This document shows positions 53,385 to 63,719 of a stretch of DNA of 64,000 nt, piece after piece. The notes beneath the pieces were generated by a model. It did no database searches and had not been told where the DNA came from. It worked only from the letters and a program-made list of their open reading frames with translations. Origin of the DNA: CAZWKQ01 sp964634005 (GTDB taxonomy: Bacteria; Bacteroidota; Bacteroidia; Bacteroidales; JACABE01); NCBI GenBank assembly GCA_964634005.1, contig CAZWKQ010000011.1:24360-88359 (forward strand). The letters are read 5' to 3'. How positions within the stretch are numbered: position 1 is the stretch's first letter; every line of letters starts with the position of its first letter. Both the position numbers and the translations under genes were made by a program.

Positions 53385-56300
53385 ATGAGAAAAATTTACT
53401 CTATCATCTTAATATGTATAATCTCATTATTAGGAATAGTTAAAGGGCAATCATATTTATTAAACGAAGATTTTTCAAGTGCTAATGGAGTAAATCCGCC
53501 AACAGGCTGGACACAGCAAACTATTACCGGTAATGCAACAACCGACAAATGGCATTTTGACAATCCCGGGAATAGAGTTGTAAATCTGCCAATAACAGAT
53601 CCTTTTGCAATTTTCGATAGCCAAAATTACTCAACAAGCGGAGGCAACGAAGTAGTTAATTTAGAATCACCATTTATCGATGCATCAGGAACTTCATGCA
53701 TTTACTTAATATTCGATCAACTATTTAACAAAGGAACGAATAGCACAGGTCAAGTACAAGTTTTTAATGGAAGTATTTGGCAAACTGTTTATAATATTGA
53801 TTCAAATATTAACTCGATAAACAATCAGGTAATTAATATATCTTCCATGGGTGCGGGAGTATTGAATTTAAAAATTCGCTTTAAATGGAACGGAAATAAT
53901 GGAGGTTACTGGCTTATAGATAACGTTAAAATATTTTCTCCGTTTACAAGAGATATGAGTGTTACAGCCATTAATGCACCTTTAAATCCAATAGCATCAG
54001 GAAATCATAAAATTACTATTAATTTAAAAAATTATAGTTGTTCTAATGTTAATAATGCACTTATACAATGGAAAGTAAATAATCAGCCTATTAATTCATT
54101 TACATGGAATGGTAATCTTGCATTTAATCAACAAACACAAATAGATTCAATTGGAACAATTACTTTACCTACGGGTGGTGTATTTAACTTAAAGGTATGG
54201 ATTAGCACAATGAATAATGGGCAAAACGACATGTATCATTTGAACGATACAGCCTATATTACATTATACCCGAAATTATGCGGAACTTTTACCGTTGGAG
54301 GCACTAATCCCGATTTCCCAAATTTGTATTCAGTTGAACAGGCATTAAACTTATCAGGCATATCGTGTCCTGTTGTATTTAAAATTAGAAATGGAAATTA
54401 TAATGAGCATATTAAATTAGATTCAATTCAAGGCAGTTCGATATTAAACACCGTTACTTTTGAATCAGAAAGCGGCAATGCTAATAATTGTATAATTAAT
54501 TACCAAAATATTGACCCTACCAATGATTATACGATAATAATTGACAATTGTGATAATTTGAAATTTAAAAATTTAAGTATATATAGAAGTAATGGCAATA
54601 CTAATTTTGTATTTAATAAGCCTATCCAAAACGTTTATTTTTATGGTAATAAGATCGATAGATTATCATTTAACAATTCATGTAAAAATTTAAAGTTAAT
54701 TAAAAATAATTTAACCACAACTAATTTTTATAATAGCACTTTAAATTTATTATTAGATAGTAATTACATAAACAACTTATATTTTAATAATTCGTTTCCC
54801 GATTCAAATATTTTAATCACTAGCAATAATAGTGTTGGTCAGTTTTTTATGGAGAAAAGCAATACTTTATCAAAAAAAGTAATTGCAAAATATAATTCGT
54901 TTAATCACACAAGATTTACCTATGTTGAAGATATTGTTTGTGATAGTAATAATTTTTATAATAATCTTGAATTCAGGAATAGTAGTAATATAAATTGTAA
55001 TAACGATACAAGTTCTTATGGAGGTGGGGTTGCTTTTTATTTTGAGCAATGCAAAACTGTTTCTCTGAAAAAATCAAAAGCATTTGTAAATGGATATTGC
55101 GATACTTATGGTGTAATTTTTGAATCATCTAAAAATGGGATATTCCAAGATAATTATTTTAAAATGCAAGGAGGTGGATATAGCTGGTGTAGTAATACAA
55201 GATATGGAATAAAAATGAATAATTCAGATACAATTGATATTAAAAATAACTTTATAAGTTGTTCTGATTTTACTTATGAAGGATATGGAATTGTTTCATA
55301 TGGTAATTCGAACAAGGTTAATATCGAAAACAATGTAATTGTTAATTCCCGTAAAGGAATATTATTTAACCAACTGCAGGATTTTAACATTAATAACAAT
55401 AAAATTATTAATGTTCAGGATTATTTTTTACAAATAAGTAATGGAGATAATGGTATTATTGAGAATAATATATTAAATACAATAACCGCAGGCAATGGAA
55501 TAAATTTATCTTCGAGTAATACACAAGTGAAGAATAACAAAATTACTACCATAAATGAAGGTATTTGTATTTTAAATAACAATAATAATAACACATTTAC
55601 AAATAACTACTTACATGCCGGGGGATTAGGCGTTGCTAAAGGTATTGTCAGTAATTCGGCAAATAATATGACATTATTTAATAACAGTATTAATATAACT
55701 TCAGTTGACAGAATAAAAGGTAGAGCAATTGAAATTAACGGAGGTTCTTATATTACATTAAAGAATAATATCGTTTCTAATAAAGAAGGGGGGTATTCTT
55801 TATTCATTAGCGGGAATCCTACAAATTTGACATTTGACTATAATGATTATTACAGTTTTAAAAATAAATTGGTACATTATAATGGTGTTGAATATGACTC
55901 CCTATCTGTATGGAAAAACACATCAGGTATGGATGCAAACTCTCTTGATTATAATCCTTATTACCAATCTGATACATGTTTGAAACACAATCAAATGAAA
56001 TTGTTTAATGCTGCCTTACAAATCCCATTAATAACTTCAGATATATATGGAATTTCCAGAGGAACAACCCCTGATATTGGTGCTTATGAATATACAAAAT
56101 GTGCTAATGATGCAGGCGTTCATCGTTTTATTGGATTAAAAAGTCCAGTAACAACAGGAGTTGCTACTCCAATAGTAGTTGAATTAGAAAACCATGGTAC
56201 ATCCAATTTAACAAGTGTAATTGTAAATTGGACAGTTAATGGTAATGCCCAATTACCTTATAGTTGGACAGGCAACTTAATTGCAGGACAAACATTAAAT

Positions 56301-59297
56301 ATTACATTAGGTTATTTTACATTCACTCCAGGTACAACTTATAATTTAACAGCTACAACTTCTTTTCCTAATGGAGTAAGCGACTGTAATAATAACAATA
56401 ACAGCGTTTCGATAACAGAATTGGGGACCAAACTTTGTGGAACATATACCATTGGCGGCTCAAATCCTGATTTTCAAAATTTTACTGAAGCAGCAGTTGC
56501 ACTTAATAGTGGCGGAATTGCTTGTTCTGTTATTTTTAAAGTTAGAAACGGAACATATAACGAACATATTATCTTAAATCAGATACAAGGAGCATCAGAT
56601 ACTGCTACTATTACTTTTGAATCTGAATCAGGTGATTCTTCTTTAACAATTCTTTCATATAATTTAGGAGACCCAACTAATGATTATACATTGATATTAG
56701 ATGGTACAGATTATATTAGATTCAATAAACTAAGTATAAAAAGAATTAACGGAAACGGTAATATATTTGTAAATAACGGATGTAAAGATGTAAAGTTCAC
56801 CAACAATTTACTGTGTAATGTTTATATGTCAGGTTTAGATTCTTTATTTGTTTTCAGAAAGAATAATCTAATAAATAATTTTTTAACAATTGATTATAGT
56901 GGAAATGGATTTTCAAAAGATTTAATTATTAATAACAACAAGATCAGAGGTTTAATAATAAATAAATGTTATATTATTGAAATAGACTCAAATAGAATTT
57001 TTTGGGAAAATAGCCAAACAATCAGAGCTGTTAATATTACAAACTCAAAAAATATTATATTAAACAAAGATTCATTATTTGTTAATTCTGATTACAATAG
57101 TTCTTCAATTGCTAATTGTATATATTCAAATAATAATAATAATATTACTATTAAAAATTCAGATTTAAAAGTAAACGGGGGATGTTATGGCATTGGAATT
57201 CAAAGTGAAAAAGATACTTTAAGAGTATTTGAAAACAATAATATATTTTTACAAAGCGGAACTTCGGGATGGTGGGGTGTTACCGGTTATCGTCAAGCAA
57301 TAATGGCTAAAGGAGGCGATAATTTATTTGTAAAAGGAAATAAAATAATTTCAGCAAACCATGATTATTCAGGAATAGGAATATATTTGTATGATAATAT
57401 AATTACCAATTACGAAATCTCTGACAATTATATTGAGTTTTTTCAGAATGGTATGATTTTATTGAATAATTCAGCAAATAATATCACAAAAAATAATAAG
57501 ATAGTTAAATCCAAAGAATTTGGAATAAAGTTAACTGGTAATTTGGGTTTAATTACGAAAAATTCTATCCATAGTGTAAATGGAGGAATCGGAATAATAA
57601 ATGAAGCAACAAATACTAAGTATTATCAGAATAGAATAACAGGTGTAGAAAACGGAAAAGCAATGACAAATAATAAAAATGGAGTTGATATTCAGAATAA
57701 TTATATGCATTCTTATGGCGATTTAATTCCATTAGGATTGCAATTCATAAACAACCCATCTAATTGTTTAGTTTACAACAACAATATAAATATTACAGGA
57801 AATGATGCTATTGGTAGTGCTGCTTTTGAAATTCAAAATGCAAGTAACCTTATAATTAAGAATAATATATTTGCAAATCAAACTAATGGATACGCATTAA
57901 AAATCAATAATCCTGCAACAACATTCGTTTCTGATAAAAACTGTTTTTTTACATATGGCGATTTTTTATTTAACCGATATGGTCAGAATATTCAAAATTT
58001 AAATCAATGGACTGCATTAAGCAGTCAAGATGCAAACTCAAAAAACATCAATCCATTCTACAGTTCTGACACTAATTTGAAAATGAATCAAATTCAACTT
58101 GATAATAATGCTGATTTTGTAGGCATTACAATTGATATTGATTCAACCAGCAGAATATCAAATAATGATATAGGAGCAAAAGTTTTTAATCCTTGTGTGA
58201 ATGATGCAGGTATTGACTCAGTTGTAGGTATGCTGCATAATCTTACAAATACTACCATGAATATTAAAGGCATTTTGCAAAATCATGGTACAGCTACTCT
58301 TACAAATGTTAAAATTTATTATAGTGTAAACGGTGTGGTTCAACCTGTATATAACTGGTCAGGGTCTTTAGTTTCAGGTGCAACAGTACAAATAAACTTT
58401 CCATCACCTTTTACTTTTACTGCGGCCCAATCAAATTTAAAGATATGGACAAGTTTACCAAATGGAGTTGCAGATTGTAATAACTATAATGATACTGCTA
58501 AGTTTGACAAAATTAGCGGACCATTATGCGGAATTTATACAGTAGGAGGATTTAACCCAGACTTTAATTCTTTAGCTGATGCTGCATTTGCATTAAACGG
58601 GGTTGGGATTTCTTGTCCTGTAACTTTCCGTGTTAGAGATACAATTTTTAACCAAAATATTAAAATAGGACCGGTAAAAGGGAATAGTTTTATGAATACT
58701 ATAACTTTTGAACGTGATACTTTTTTATCTACTTTACCGGGTATTAATTATACAATAACCGATCCAAATGATTATTCCTTACGATTGGATAGCACAACAC
58801 ATGTAACATTTAGAAAATTAACAATTAGCAGACAAAATGGGAATAGGAATGTATGGTTAAAAAACTTGAACAATTATATTACTTTTGACAGTTGTAAAGT
58901 AAACGGTCTGATTACAGATACATTGGGTATAGATTCGGTTTTAGTTATTAAAAATTGTGATTTTCAAAACAACAAAATTGATTTATTTGGAGATTCAACT
59001 TTAAAAATGTCAAATATTTCTATTATAAATTCAATCAATATTGGTAAAACTAAAATATTAAATGCAAAAAATATACTCATAGACAGTAGTAAATTTACTT
59101 TTCAAAACATTTATAATTGGGATAATGTTGATAATATTTATTTCTTTAATAATGAGAATGTTAATATTAAAAGATGTAATATAAATATCACAAATGGCTA
59201 CTTTACTACCGCAATTAATATGCAAAAATCCAAAAATATTAAAATCGAAAAAATGAAATTTCATCAGTTTCATACAGACAGCAAGTTAATTCTATAA
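53385..59297 (+). CDS. giant T9SS surface protein, N-terminal part before a frameshift
   Basis: Signal peptide (1-22), an N-terminal jelly-roll domain (24-185, with WLIDNVKIF), a CARDB-like Ig domain, then beta-helix modules that each begin with a CG(T/I)(F/Y)T(V/I)GG.NPDF motif (nt 54279, 56436, 58527) and contain long NosD-type runs of NNN-I-x-N repeats. Between modules are CARDB-like domains starting C(A/V)NDAG. The frame ends at 59297 within the third helix, but the next frame continues the helix without interruption. The cause is an A-run of six at 59248-59253 where seven are expected. The intact protein would have about 3129 residues and this part 1970. Confidence 0.9.
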   Translation: MRKIYSIILICIISLLGIVKGQSYLLNEDFSSANGVNPPTGWTQQTITGNATTDKWHFDNPGNRVVNLPITDPFAIFDSQNYSTSGGNEVVNLESPFIDASGTSCIYLIFDQLFNKGTNSTGQVQVFNGSIWQTVYNIDSNINSINNQVINISSMGAGVLNLKIRFKWNGNNGGYWLIDNVKIFSPFTRDMSVTAINAPLNPIASGNHKITINLKNYSCSNVNNALIQWKVNNQPINSFTWNGNLAFNQQTQIDSIGTITLPTGGVFNLKVWISTMNNGQNDMYHLNDTAYITLYPKLCGTFTVGGTNPDFPNLYSVEQALNLSGISCPVVFKIRNGNYNEHIKLDSIQGSSILNTVTFESESGNANNCIINYQNIDPTNDYTIIIDNCDNLKFKNLSIYRSNGNTNFVFNKPIQNVYFYGNKIDRLSFNNSCKNLKLIKNNLTTTNFYNSTLNLLLDSNYINNLYFNNSFPDSNILITSNNSVGQFFMEKSNTLSKKVIAKYNSFNHTRFTYVEDIVCDSNNFYNNLEFRNSSNINCNNDTSSYGGGVAFYFEQCKTVSLKKSKAFVNGYCDTYGVIFESSKNGIFQDNYFKMQGGGYSWCSNTRYGIKMNNSDTIDIKNNFISCSDFTYEGYGIVSYGNSNKVNIENNVIVNSRKGILFNQLQDFNINNNKIINVQDYFLQISNGDNGIIENNILNTITAGNGINLSSSNTQVKNNKITTINEGICILNNNNNNTFTNNYLHAGGLGVAKGIVSNSANNMTLFNNSINITSVDRIKGRAIEINGGSYITLKNNIVSNKEGGYSLFISGNPTNLTFDYNDYYSFKNKLVHYNGVEYDSLSVWKNTSGMDANSLDYNPYYQSDTCLKHNQMKLFNAALQIPLITSDIYGISRGTTPDIGAYEYTKCANDAGVHRFIGLKSPVTTGVATPIVVELENHGTSNLTSVIVNWTVNGNAQLPYSWTGNLIAGQTLNITLGYFTFTPGTTYNLTATTSFPNGVSDCNNNNNSVSITELGTKLCGTYTIGGSNPDFQNFTEAAVALNSGGIACSVIFKVRNGTYNEHIILNQIQGASDTATITFESESGDSSLTILSYNLGDPTNDYTLILDGTDYIRFNKLSIKRINGNGNIFVNNGCKDVKFTNNLLCNVYMSGLDSLFVFRKNNLINNFLTIDYSGNGFSKDLIINNNKIRGLIINKCYIIEIDSNRIFWENSQTIRAVNITNSKNIILNKDSLFVNSDYNSSSIANCIYSNNNNNITIKNSDLKVNGGCYGIGIQSEKDTLRVFENNNIFLQSGTSGWWGVTGYRQAIMAKGGDNLFVKGNKIISANHDYSGIGIYLYDNIITNYEISDNYIEFFQNGMILLNNSANNITKNNKIVKSKEFGIKLTGNLGLITKNSIHSVNGGIGIINEATNTKYYQNRITGVENGKAMTNNKNGVDIQNNYMHSYGDLIPLGLQFINNPSNCLVYNNNINITGNDAIGSAAFEIQNASNLIIKNNIFANQTNGYALKINNPATTFVSDKNCFFTYGDFLFNRYGQNIQNLNQWTALSSQDANSKNINPFYSSDTNLKMNQIQLDNNADFVGITIDIDSTSRISNNDIGAKVFNPCVNDAGIDSVVGMLHNLTNTTMNIKGILQNHGTATLTNVKIYYSVNGVVQPVYNWSGSLVSGATVQINFPSPFTFTAAQSNLKIWTSLPNGVADCNNYNDTAKFDKISGPLCGIYTVGGFNPDFNSLADAAFALNGVGISCPVTFRVRDTIFNQNIKIGPVKGNSFMNTITFERDTFLSTLPGINYTITDPNDYSLRLDSTTHVTFRKLTISRQNGNRNVWLKNLNNYITFDSCKVNGLITDTLGIDSVLVIKNCDFQNNKIDLFGDSTLKMSNISIINSINIGKTKILNAKNILIDSSKFTFQNIYNWDNVDNIYFFNNENVNIKRCNINITNGYFTTAINMQKSKNIKIEKMKFHQFHTDSKLIL

Positions 59298-60300
59298 ATA
59301 TAGTTAAGTGCAATGATATTTACATAGAATCAAGTATAATAAATGCAAATACAAATAATTCAACATGGTGGATAAACCAAAGAAATGGAATTTATGCTGA
59401 AAAATCCAATAATATTTACATAAAGTCAAATAAAATAAATAGTAATTCATTTTATGCTACTAATTATGGAATATTAATGTTGGATAGTATAAACAATATT
59501 AAAATTGAAAAAAATGAAATCAATGGATTCACTGACGGAATAAGATGTAAATTACAAGGCACATCTGATTCTATAATTGAAAATAGAATATATAATGTTA
59601 ATACAACTGGAATAAGTATTGAGGGTGAAAGTACAGTAGTCCAAAAAAATCGGATTATTAATTCAGCTAATATAGTTGGTATATACATAAAAAGCAAAAA
59701 CGCCAAAATACAACAAAACAGAATGTTAAATCTAACAGAATCAGAAGGTATAAGAATAGAAGGGAAAAGAAATATTATATCAAATAATTTTATTAATATT
59801 ACAGGATTTGGTATAGCTAAAGGCATAGTAGTAAATGTTGGCTCTGATTCTTCTAAAATTATTCATAATAGTACTAATATAACAAGCACTGACCAAATAA
59901 AGGGTAAGGCCATTGAAATAAACGGAGGAAATAATTTACAAGTTAAAAATAACATTTTCAGCAATAAAGGAGGTGGTTTTGCGGCATATATAAGCAGCAA
60001 TACACTTCCACTAAATATGTCAACAGGTTGGAATACCAATTCGTATTATACTCCCACATATAAAATAGGCTATTATAACAATACAACTTATAACAGCATT
60101 ACAAATTGGAATTCTGCCATTGGCAGTGGAGCTGATTACGGATTTTACAATCCTTTTTATGCATCCGATACTAATCTGAGACCTTATCAACGTTTCTTGA
60201 ATGGTGCTGCGGTTTCTCATCCTGATGTAAATGTTGATATTGATGACCAACTAAGAAATGCTCAGGCACCCGATATTGGTGCTGACGAATATAAAGTCGA
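54279..60300 (+). repeat. three degenerate 2.1-kb coding repeats (beta-helix plus CARDB modules)
   Basis: Three units begin with CGTFTVGG, CGTYTIGG and CGIYTVGG at 54279, 56436 and 58527, spaced 2157 and 2091 bp (719 and 697 codons). Each carries the same order: NPDF motif, V(F)K(I/V)RNGxYNEHI, ITFESESG, a right-handed beta-helix run, then an end such as SSDTNLKMNQ or DIGAYEY. Divergence is strong, so the duplication is old. Boundaries are approximate. Confidence 0.75.
59248..59253 (+). other. frameshift site: A-run one base short
   Basis: After GAAAAAATG the codons run in frame 0 to an early stop. Inserting one A restores a continuous reading (IEKNEI followed by beta-helix sequence). A near-copy of the same motif 260 bp downstream, also encoding NIKIEKNEI, has seven As (59508-59514). 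Confidence 0.85.
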
Positions 60301-62773
60301 TTTCGGAATAACTCAAATGTTAAGCCCGTCGTTGGAATGTGTTCATGGTACTAATGATACTGTTACTATTTATATTAAACAATTCGGCGATATTCCTTTC
60401 ATTGACATACCATTGGCATATAGTGTAAACGGCGGTCCGGTTTATTATGATACAATTCCCGGCTCAACGTTTAATGATGTAATACACTCATTCTCTGCAA
60501 CTATTAATATTTCGGCTAATAATACTTATATATTTAAGTTATGGATTATAGACACTTACGATGATAATAAAGCAAATGATACTTTGATAGTTACTCGTTA
60601 CTCAAAACCGGCTCCAGTTATAAACTTTTCTGCTCCTACTTATTGCCACAATCTAAATACATATTTTACATCTCAGGCGAGTATAGTTTCTCCTTATACT
60701 ATAGCTTCTTACCACTGGAATTTTGGAGATGGTGATACTTCAAATATTCCTCATCCAATTCATGTTTATGACAGTGTCGGGAATTATCAAGTAAAACTCA
60801 GAGTTTTCAGTTCTGCGGGATGTTATAAGGATACTATTAAGACAATTACGGTCCATAATACTCCAACGGCTCAATTTAACACAGGGCCACAATGTAAAGG
60901 TGTTCCTGTTATTTTTACAAACAATTCTTCAATTATTTCCAACGACAGCCTATCTTATAACTGGAATTTTGGTGATAACAATACTTCTGTATTAAAAAAC
61001 CCCACTCATACATATAATATCAGCGGTAGTATTCCTGTTCAATTAATTGCTACTTCAAATTTCGGATGCAAGGATACTGTTGTTAAAAACGTTACTATAC
61101 ATAATCTACCGATTATTCAATTCAATAAACAAAACATTACATGTCATGGTTTAACTAACGGTCAAATAACGGCAAATGTCAGCTCGGGGAATCCTCCATA
61201 TCAGTATTTATGGTCGAATAGTTCAACAACTTCTGCAATAAATAACTTAACGGCAGGCTCTTATATTCTTACCGTAACAGACTCATTAGGTTGTAAAGAT
61301 ATTGATACAACAACTATAATACAACCCGGAGCAATAACATTAACTTTTAACAAAAAACTTTATGTTTGCGACGGAATGAATAATGGCTGGATAAAAGTAA
61401 ATCCAAACGGAGGGACGCCTCCTTTTACATTTAATTGGACAGGTGGTTTAACAGGTGATTCCATAACTAATTTGAGCAGTGGATTTTACTATGTACTGGC
61501 TAAAGATTCGAATAACTGCCAAAAAACTGACAGCGTAATTTTAATTTCTAAACCCAAACCAACTATTAGCTTTACTCATTCTGATATTTTGTGTTATGGT
61601 GGTAATAACGGAAACGCAAATGCAAACGCATCAAACGGAATGCCTCCGTATTCATACAACTGGCAAACTACTCCTTTTCAAACAACTCAAAATATATCTA
61701 ATTTGACTTCGGGATACTATGCCGTGATAATAACTGACTCATTAGGTTGTAGTAATATCGATTCTGTTTTAATAAAACAGCCCGACTCCTTCAATATCAC
61801 AATAACCTATTATAAACCGCTTTGTTATGGAAACAATAACGGCAAAATACAATTAACGACATCCGGTGCTACACCTCCATACCAATATACTTGGAATACT
61901 ACACCTGTTCAAACTTCAGCTACGGCTATTAACCTCAGTGCCGGCAATTATCAGGTAATCGTGAAAGATTCAAATAATTGCAGCAAAACTTTAGATTTAA
62001 TTTTAACTCAACCTGATTCATTAAAAGTTACATCTCAAACTAAGTTTCAAAGTTGCCAAAATTATTGTGACGGGACTATAACAGCAATAGTCAACGGTGG
62101 TACACATCCATACTCTTACACATGGAATACAACACCTGTTCAAACCGATTCAGTTGCAAAAAATTTATGTGAAGGGCAATATCTATTAACAGTGAAAGAT
62201 TCGAATAATTGTACTGCCAGTCATACTCCTTCTTTTGTACAAACTAATACTCTTATTCAAGCAACATTTACCCTAAATCCTAACTTTGGATTTTCGCCTC
62301 TTGATGTATCATTTAATTTTACCGGTTACGGAGCCTCAATTTACAACTGGGATTTCGGAAACGGAAATACTTCAACTCAGCAAAATCCTATGAATACTTA
62401 TTTGACAGAAGGTAATTATCATATTGTTTTAATTGCAAACAGCGGAGCTCCTGACTTTTGTACTGATACAGCAACTTTTAACCTTACAGTTGAATCTCCT
62501 TCAGATATATTTATACCAAATACTTTCACACCTAACGGCGATGGGCTGAACGATTACTTCTATGCTAAAACCCAGGGTATGTCGAAGATGCAAATATTTA
62601 TATATAATCGTTGGGGCGACCAAGTTTATGTCATTGAAACTATTGACGGCAAATGGGACGGCAAAATTCTTGATAAAGAAGCACCAACCGGTGTATATTA
62701 TTATATTTTAAAAGCAACAGGAAAAGATGGGAAAGAGTATAAAAAGAACGGCAGTATAACTCTTCTCAGATAG
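59477..62773 (+). CDS. giant T9SS surface protein, C-terminal part with PKD, SprB repeats and type B sorting domain
   Basis: This reading frame is open from 59243 and its first ATG is 59477, but it is the continuation of the gene at 53385, not an independent gene: it starts mid-helix and has no signal peptide. In order: the end of the third beta helix, a CARDB-like domain, two PKD domains (YHWNFGDGDTS, YNWNFGDNNTS), five SprB-type repeats of about 75 residues (ITCHGLTNGQI, LCYGNNNGKI, each ending in TVTDSLGC or VKDSNNC), a third PKD (YNWDFGNGNTS) and the gliding-motility-associated type B sorting domain (NTFTPNGDGLNDYF...GVYYYILKA). It is probably an adhesin anchored by the T9SS. The A-run defect must be bypassed for it to be made. 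Confidence 0.88.
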   Translation: MLDSINNIKIEKNEINGFTDGIRCKLQGTSDSIIENRIYNVNTTGISIEGESTVVQKNRIINSANIVGIYIKSKNAKIQQNRMLNLTESEGIRIEGKRNIISNNFINITGFGIAKGIVVNVGSDSSKIIHNSTNITSTDQIKGKAIEINGGNNLQVKNNIFSNKGGGFAAYISSNTLPLNMSTGWNTNSYYTPTYKIGYYNNTTYNSITNWNSAIGSGADYGFYNPFYASDTNLRPYQRFLNGAAVSHPDVNVDIDDQLRNAQAPDIGADEYKVDFGITQMLSPSLECVHGTNDTVTIYIKQFGDIPFIDIPLAYSVNGGPVYYDTIPGSTFNDVIHSFSATINISANNTYIFKLWIIDTYDDNKANDTLIVTRYSKPAPVINFSAPTYCHNLNTYFTSQASIVSPYTIASYHWNFGDGDTSNIPHPIHVYDSVGNYQVKLRVFSSAGCYKDTIKTITVHNTPTAQFNTGPQCKGVPVIFTNNSSIISNDSLSYNWNFGDNNTSVLKNPTHTYNISGSIPVQLIATSNFGCKDTVVKNVTIHNLPIIQFNKQNITCHGLTNGQITANVSSGNPPYQYLWSNSSTTSAINNLTAGSYILTVTDSLGCKDIDTTTIIQPGAITLTFNKKLYVCDGMNNGWIKVNPNGGTPPFTFNWTGGLTGDSITNLSSGFYYVLAKDSNNCQKTDSVILISKPKPTISFTHSDILCYGGNNGNANANASNGMPPYSYNWQTTPFQTTQNISNLTSGYYAVIITDSLGCSNIDSVLIKQPDSFNITITYYKPLCYGNNNGKIQLTTSGATPPYQYTWNTTPVQTSATAINLSAGNYQVIVKDSNNCSKTLDLILTQPDSLKVTSQTKFQSCQNYCDGTITAIVNGGTHPYSYTWNTTPVQTDSVAKNLCEGQYLLTVKDSNNCTASHTPSFVQTNTLIQATFTLNPNFGFSPLDVSFNFTGYGASIYNWDFGNGNTSTQQNPMNTYLTEGNYHIVLIANSGAPDFCTDTATFNLTVESPSDIFIPNTFTPNGDGLNDYFYAKTQGMSKMQIFIYNRWGDQVYVIETIDGKWDGKILDKEAPTGVYYYILKATGKDGKEYKKNGSITLLR
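61100..62240 (+). repeat. five SprB repeats
   Basis: Five units of about 75 codons share C-(H/Y/D)-G-x-N-x-G, PPYxYxW and a final DS(L/N)xC motif. They lie between the second and third PKD domains. SprB repeats occur in the gliding adhesin SprB and related T9SS cargo. Boundaries are approximate. Confidence 0.8.
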
Positions 62774-62921
62774 TTTATTGTTATACTTTTCAAGTACTAA
62801 TTACAATCTGCCATTATTATTATTTTTTTTGGAAAATGTTTTCTGTACTGTTAAGTATATTTGTATATTTTTATTGATAATAAAAATATACCAAATTACA
62901 TTTTAGTTTATTATTACGTTT

Positions 62922-62929
62922 TATATTTG
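62922..62929 (+). promoter_or_regulatory. -7 element (TATATTTG) of the rhodanese-like gene
   Basis: Fits TAnnTTTG, 28 bp before the ATG at 62958. No -33 TTG at standard spacing. Confidence 0.45.
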
Positions 62930-62957
62930 CAGTATAATTAATAAACTCAATTATAAA

Positions 62958-63386
62958 ATGATACCTGATTTAAAAGGAATTGGTTTGGTTATCGACGGTA
63001 TGGTTCATGTATCGGGCAATGAGGTTATTCAACTTTGTGAAAAGGGGGCTATATTGGTCGATATTCGCGAGGAATACGAAACTGCAGCACGCAGGTTTGC
63101 AATCGAAAACACAATTTTCTTCCCTTATTCTGTTTTAAAGCAAAATTATAATGATTTGCCTAAAGACAAACTGCTAATTATTGCCGATGGTGTAGGATTA
63201 CGCAGCAAAGAAGCGGTATTATTATTAAAGAATAACGGCTATAGTCATGTTATAAATTTGGCAGGCGGCATTGTAGATTGGGAACGCGAGGGCTATAAAG
63301 TTATAAAAAACAAAGCCGAAATGTTTCACGGTCAATGTGCATGTATGCTAAAGAGCAATACCGGCCGCAAAGCGGATTTCAAATAA
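62958..63386 (+). CDS. rhodanese-like domain protein lacking the active-site Cys
   Basis: 142 residues. The rhodanese fold is recognisable: GAILVDIREEYE at the N-terminal half and NLAGGIVDWEREGY at the end. The active-site loop CxxGxRS is DGVGLRS here, so Cys is replaced by Asp and sulfur transfer by the usual mechanism is not expected. A C-terminal extension carries a Cys pair (HGQCACML) that could serve as a different thiol site. No signal peptide. Single gene downstream of the giant surface-protein gene, with its own -7 element. Confidence 0.85.
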   Translation: MIPDLKGIGLVIDGMVHVSGNEVIQLCEKGAILVDIREEYETAARRFAIENTIFFPYSVLKQNYNDLPKDKLLIIADGVGLRSKEAVLLLKNNGYSHVINLAGGIVDWEREGYKVIKNKAEMFHGQCACMLKSNTGRKADFK

Positions 63387-63497
63387 ACAACCTATATCAC
63401 TTTTTTTGGATTATCTAGTAAAGCAAATACATTCTATAAAAGATATTAAAGAAATTGTAAAGAAAAAATACAGCTAAATAGCTTAAAGTATTAAATA

Positions 63498-63511
63498 TCT
63501 TAACGCAAATT
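63498..63511 (+). repeat. 14-bp direct repeat, copy 1 (TCTTAACGCAAATT)
   Basis: Identical to 63887-63900, 389 bp downstream; both copies continue with similar ATAtAAg sequence and a TTGAT or TTTGAT block. Confidence 0.6.
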
Positions 63512-63555
63512 ATAATAAGTCTTGATCTTCCCGCTAAGGTGGGATGTACCATTTG

Positions 63556-63719
63556 GTTCTTTTGCATCAAGGCAAAAGAACATATAAAAGAAATAAATTA
63601 CTTTTATTATTTACTTTCTTTTGCTTGAACCAAAAGAAAGTATTATAATACCGAGCATAAATATGTTTTAGTTTAGGAGCGAAAGCGAACTAAACTATTA
63701 CATATTTACCTTCGGTAAA
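63556..63719. repeat. four consecutive perfect hairpins
   Basis: Stem 1: GTTCTTTTGC/GCAAAAGAAC (63556-63581). Stem 2: ACTTTCTTTTG/CAAAAGAAAGT (63613-63641). Stem 3: TTTAGTT/AACTAAA (63667-63694). Stem 4: TTTACC/GGTAAA (63705-63719). Stems 1 and 2 share the CTTTTG core, so they may be copies of one unit. The whole set resembles REP-type intergenic repeats. Confidence 0.55.

Noticed and set aside
59248..59253. Programmed ribosomal frameshifting in the adhesin
   Set aside because: No downstream stem-loop or A AAA AAG-type slippery heptamer with a pseudoknot is apparent, and an internal near-copy of the motif has the extra A. Deletion or slippage of DNA is favoured.
54279..60300. Asn-rich direct repeats read as a CRISPR-like or tandem DNA array
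   Set aside because: The similarity is at protein level in a long coding frame; DNA identity is low and there are no spacers.
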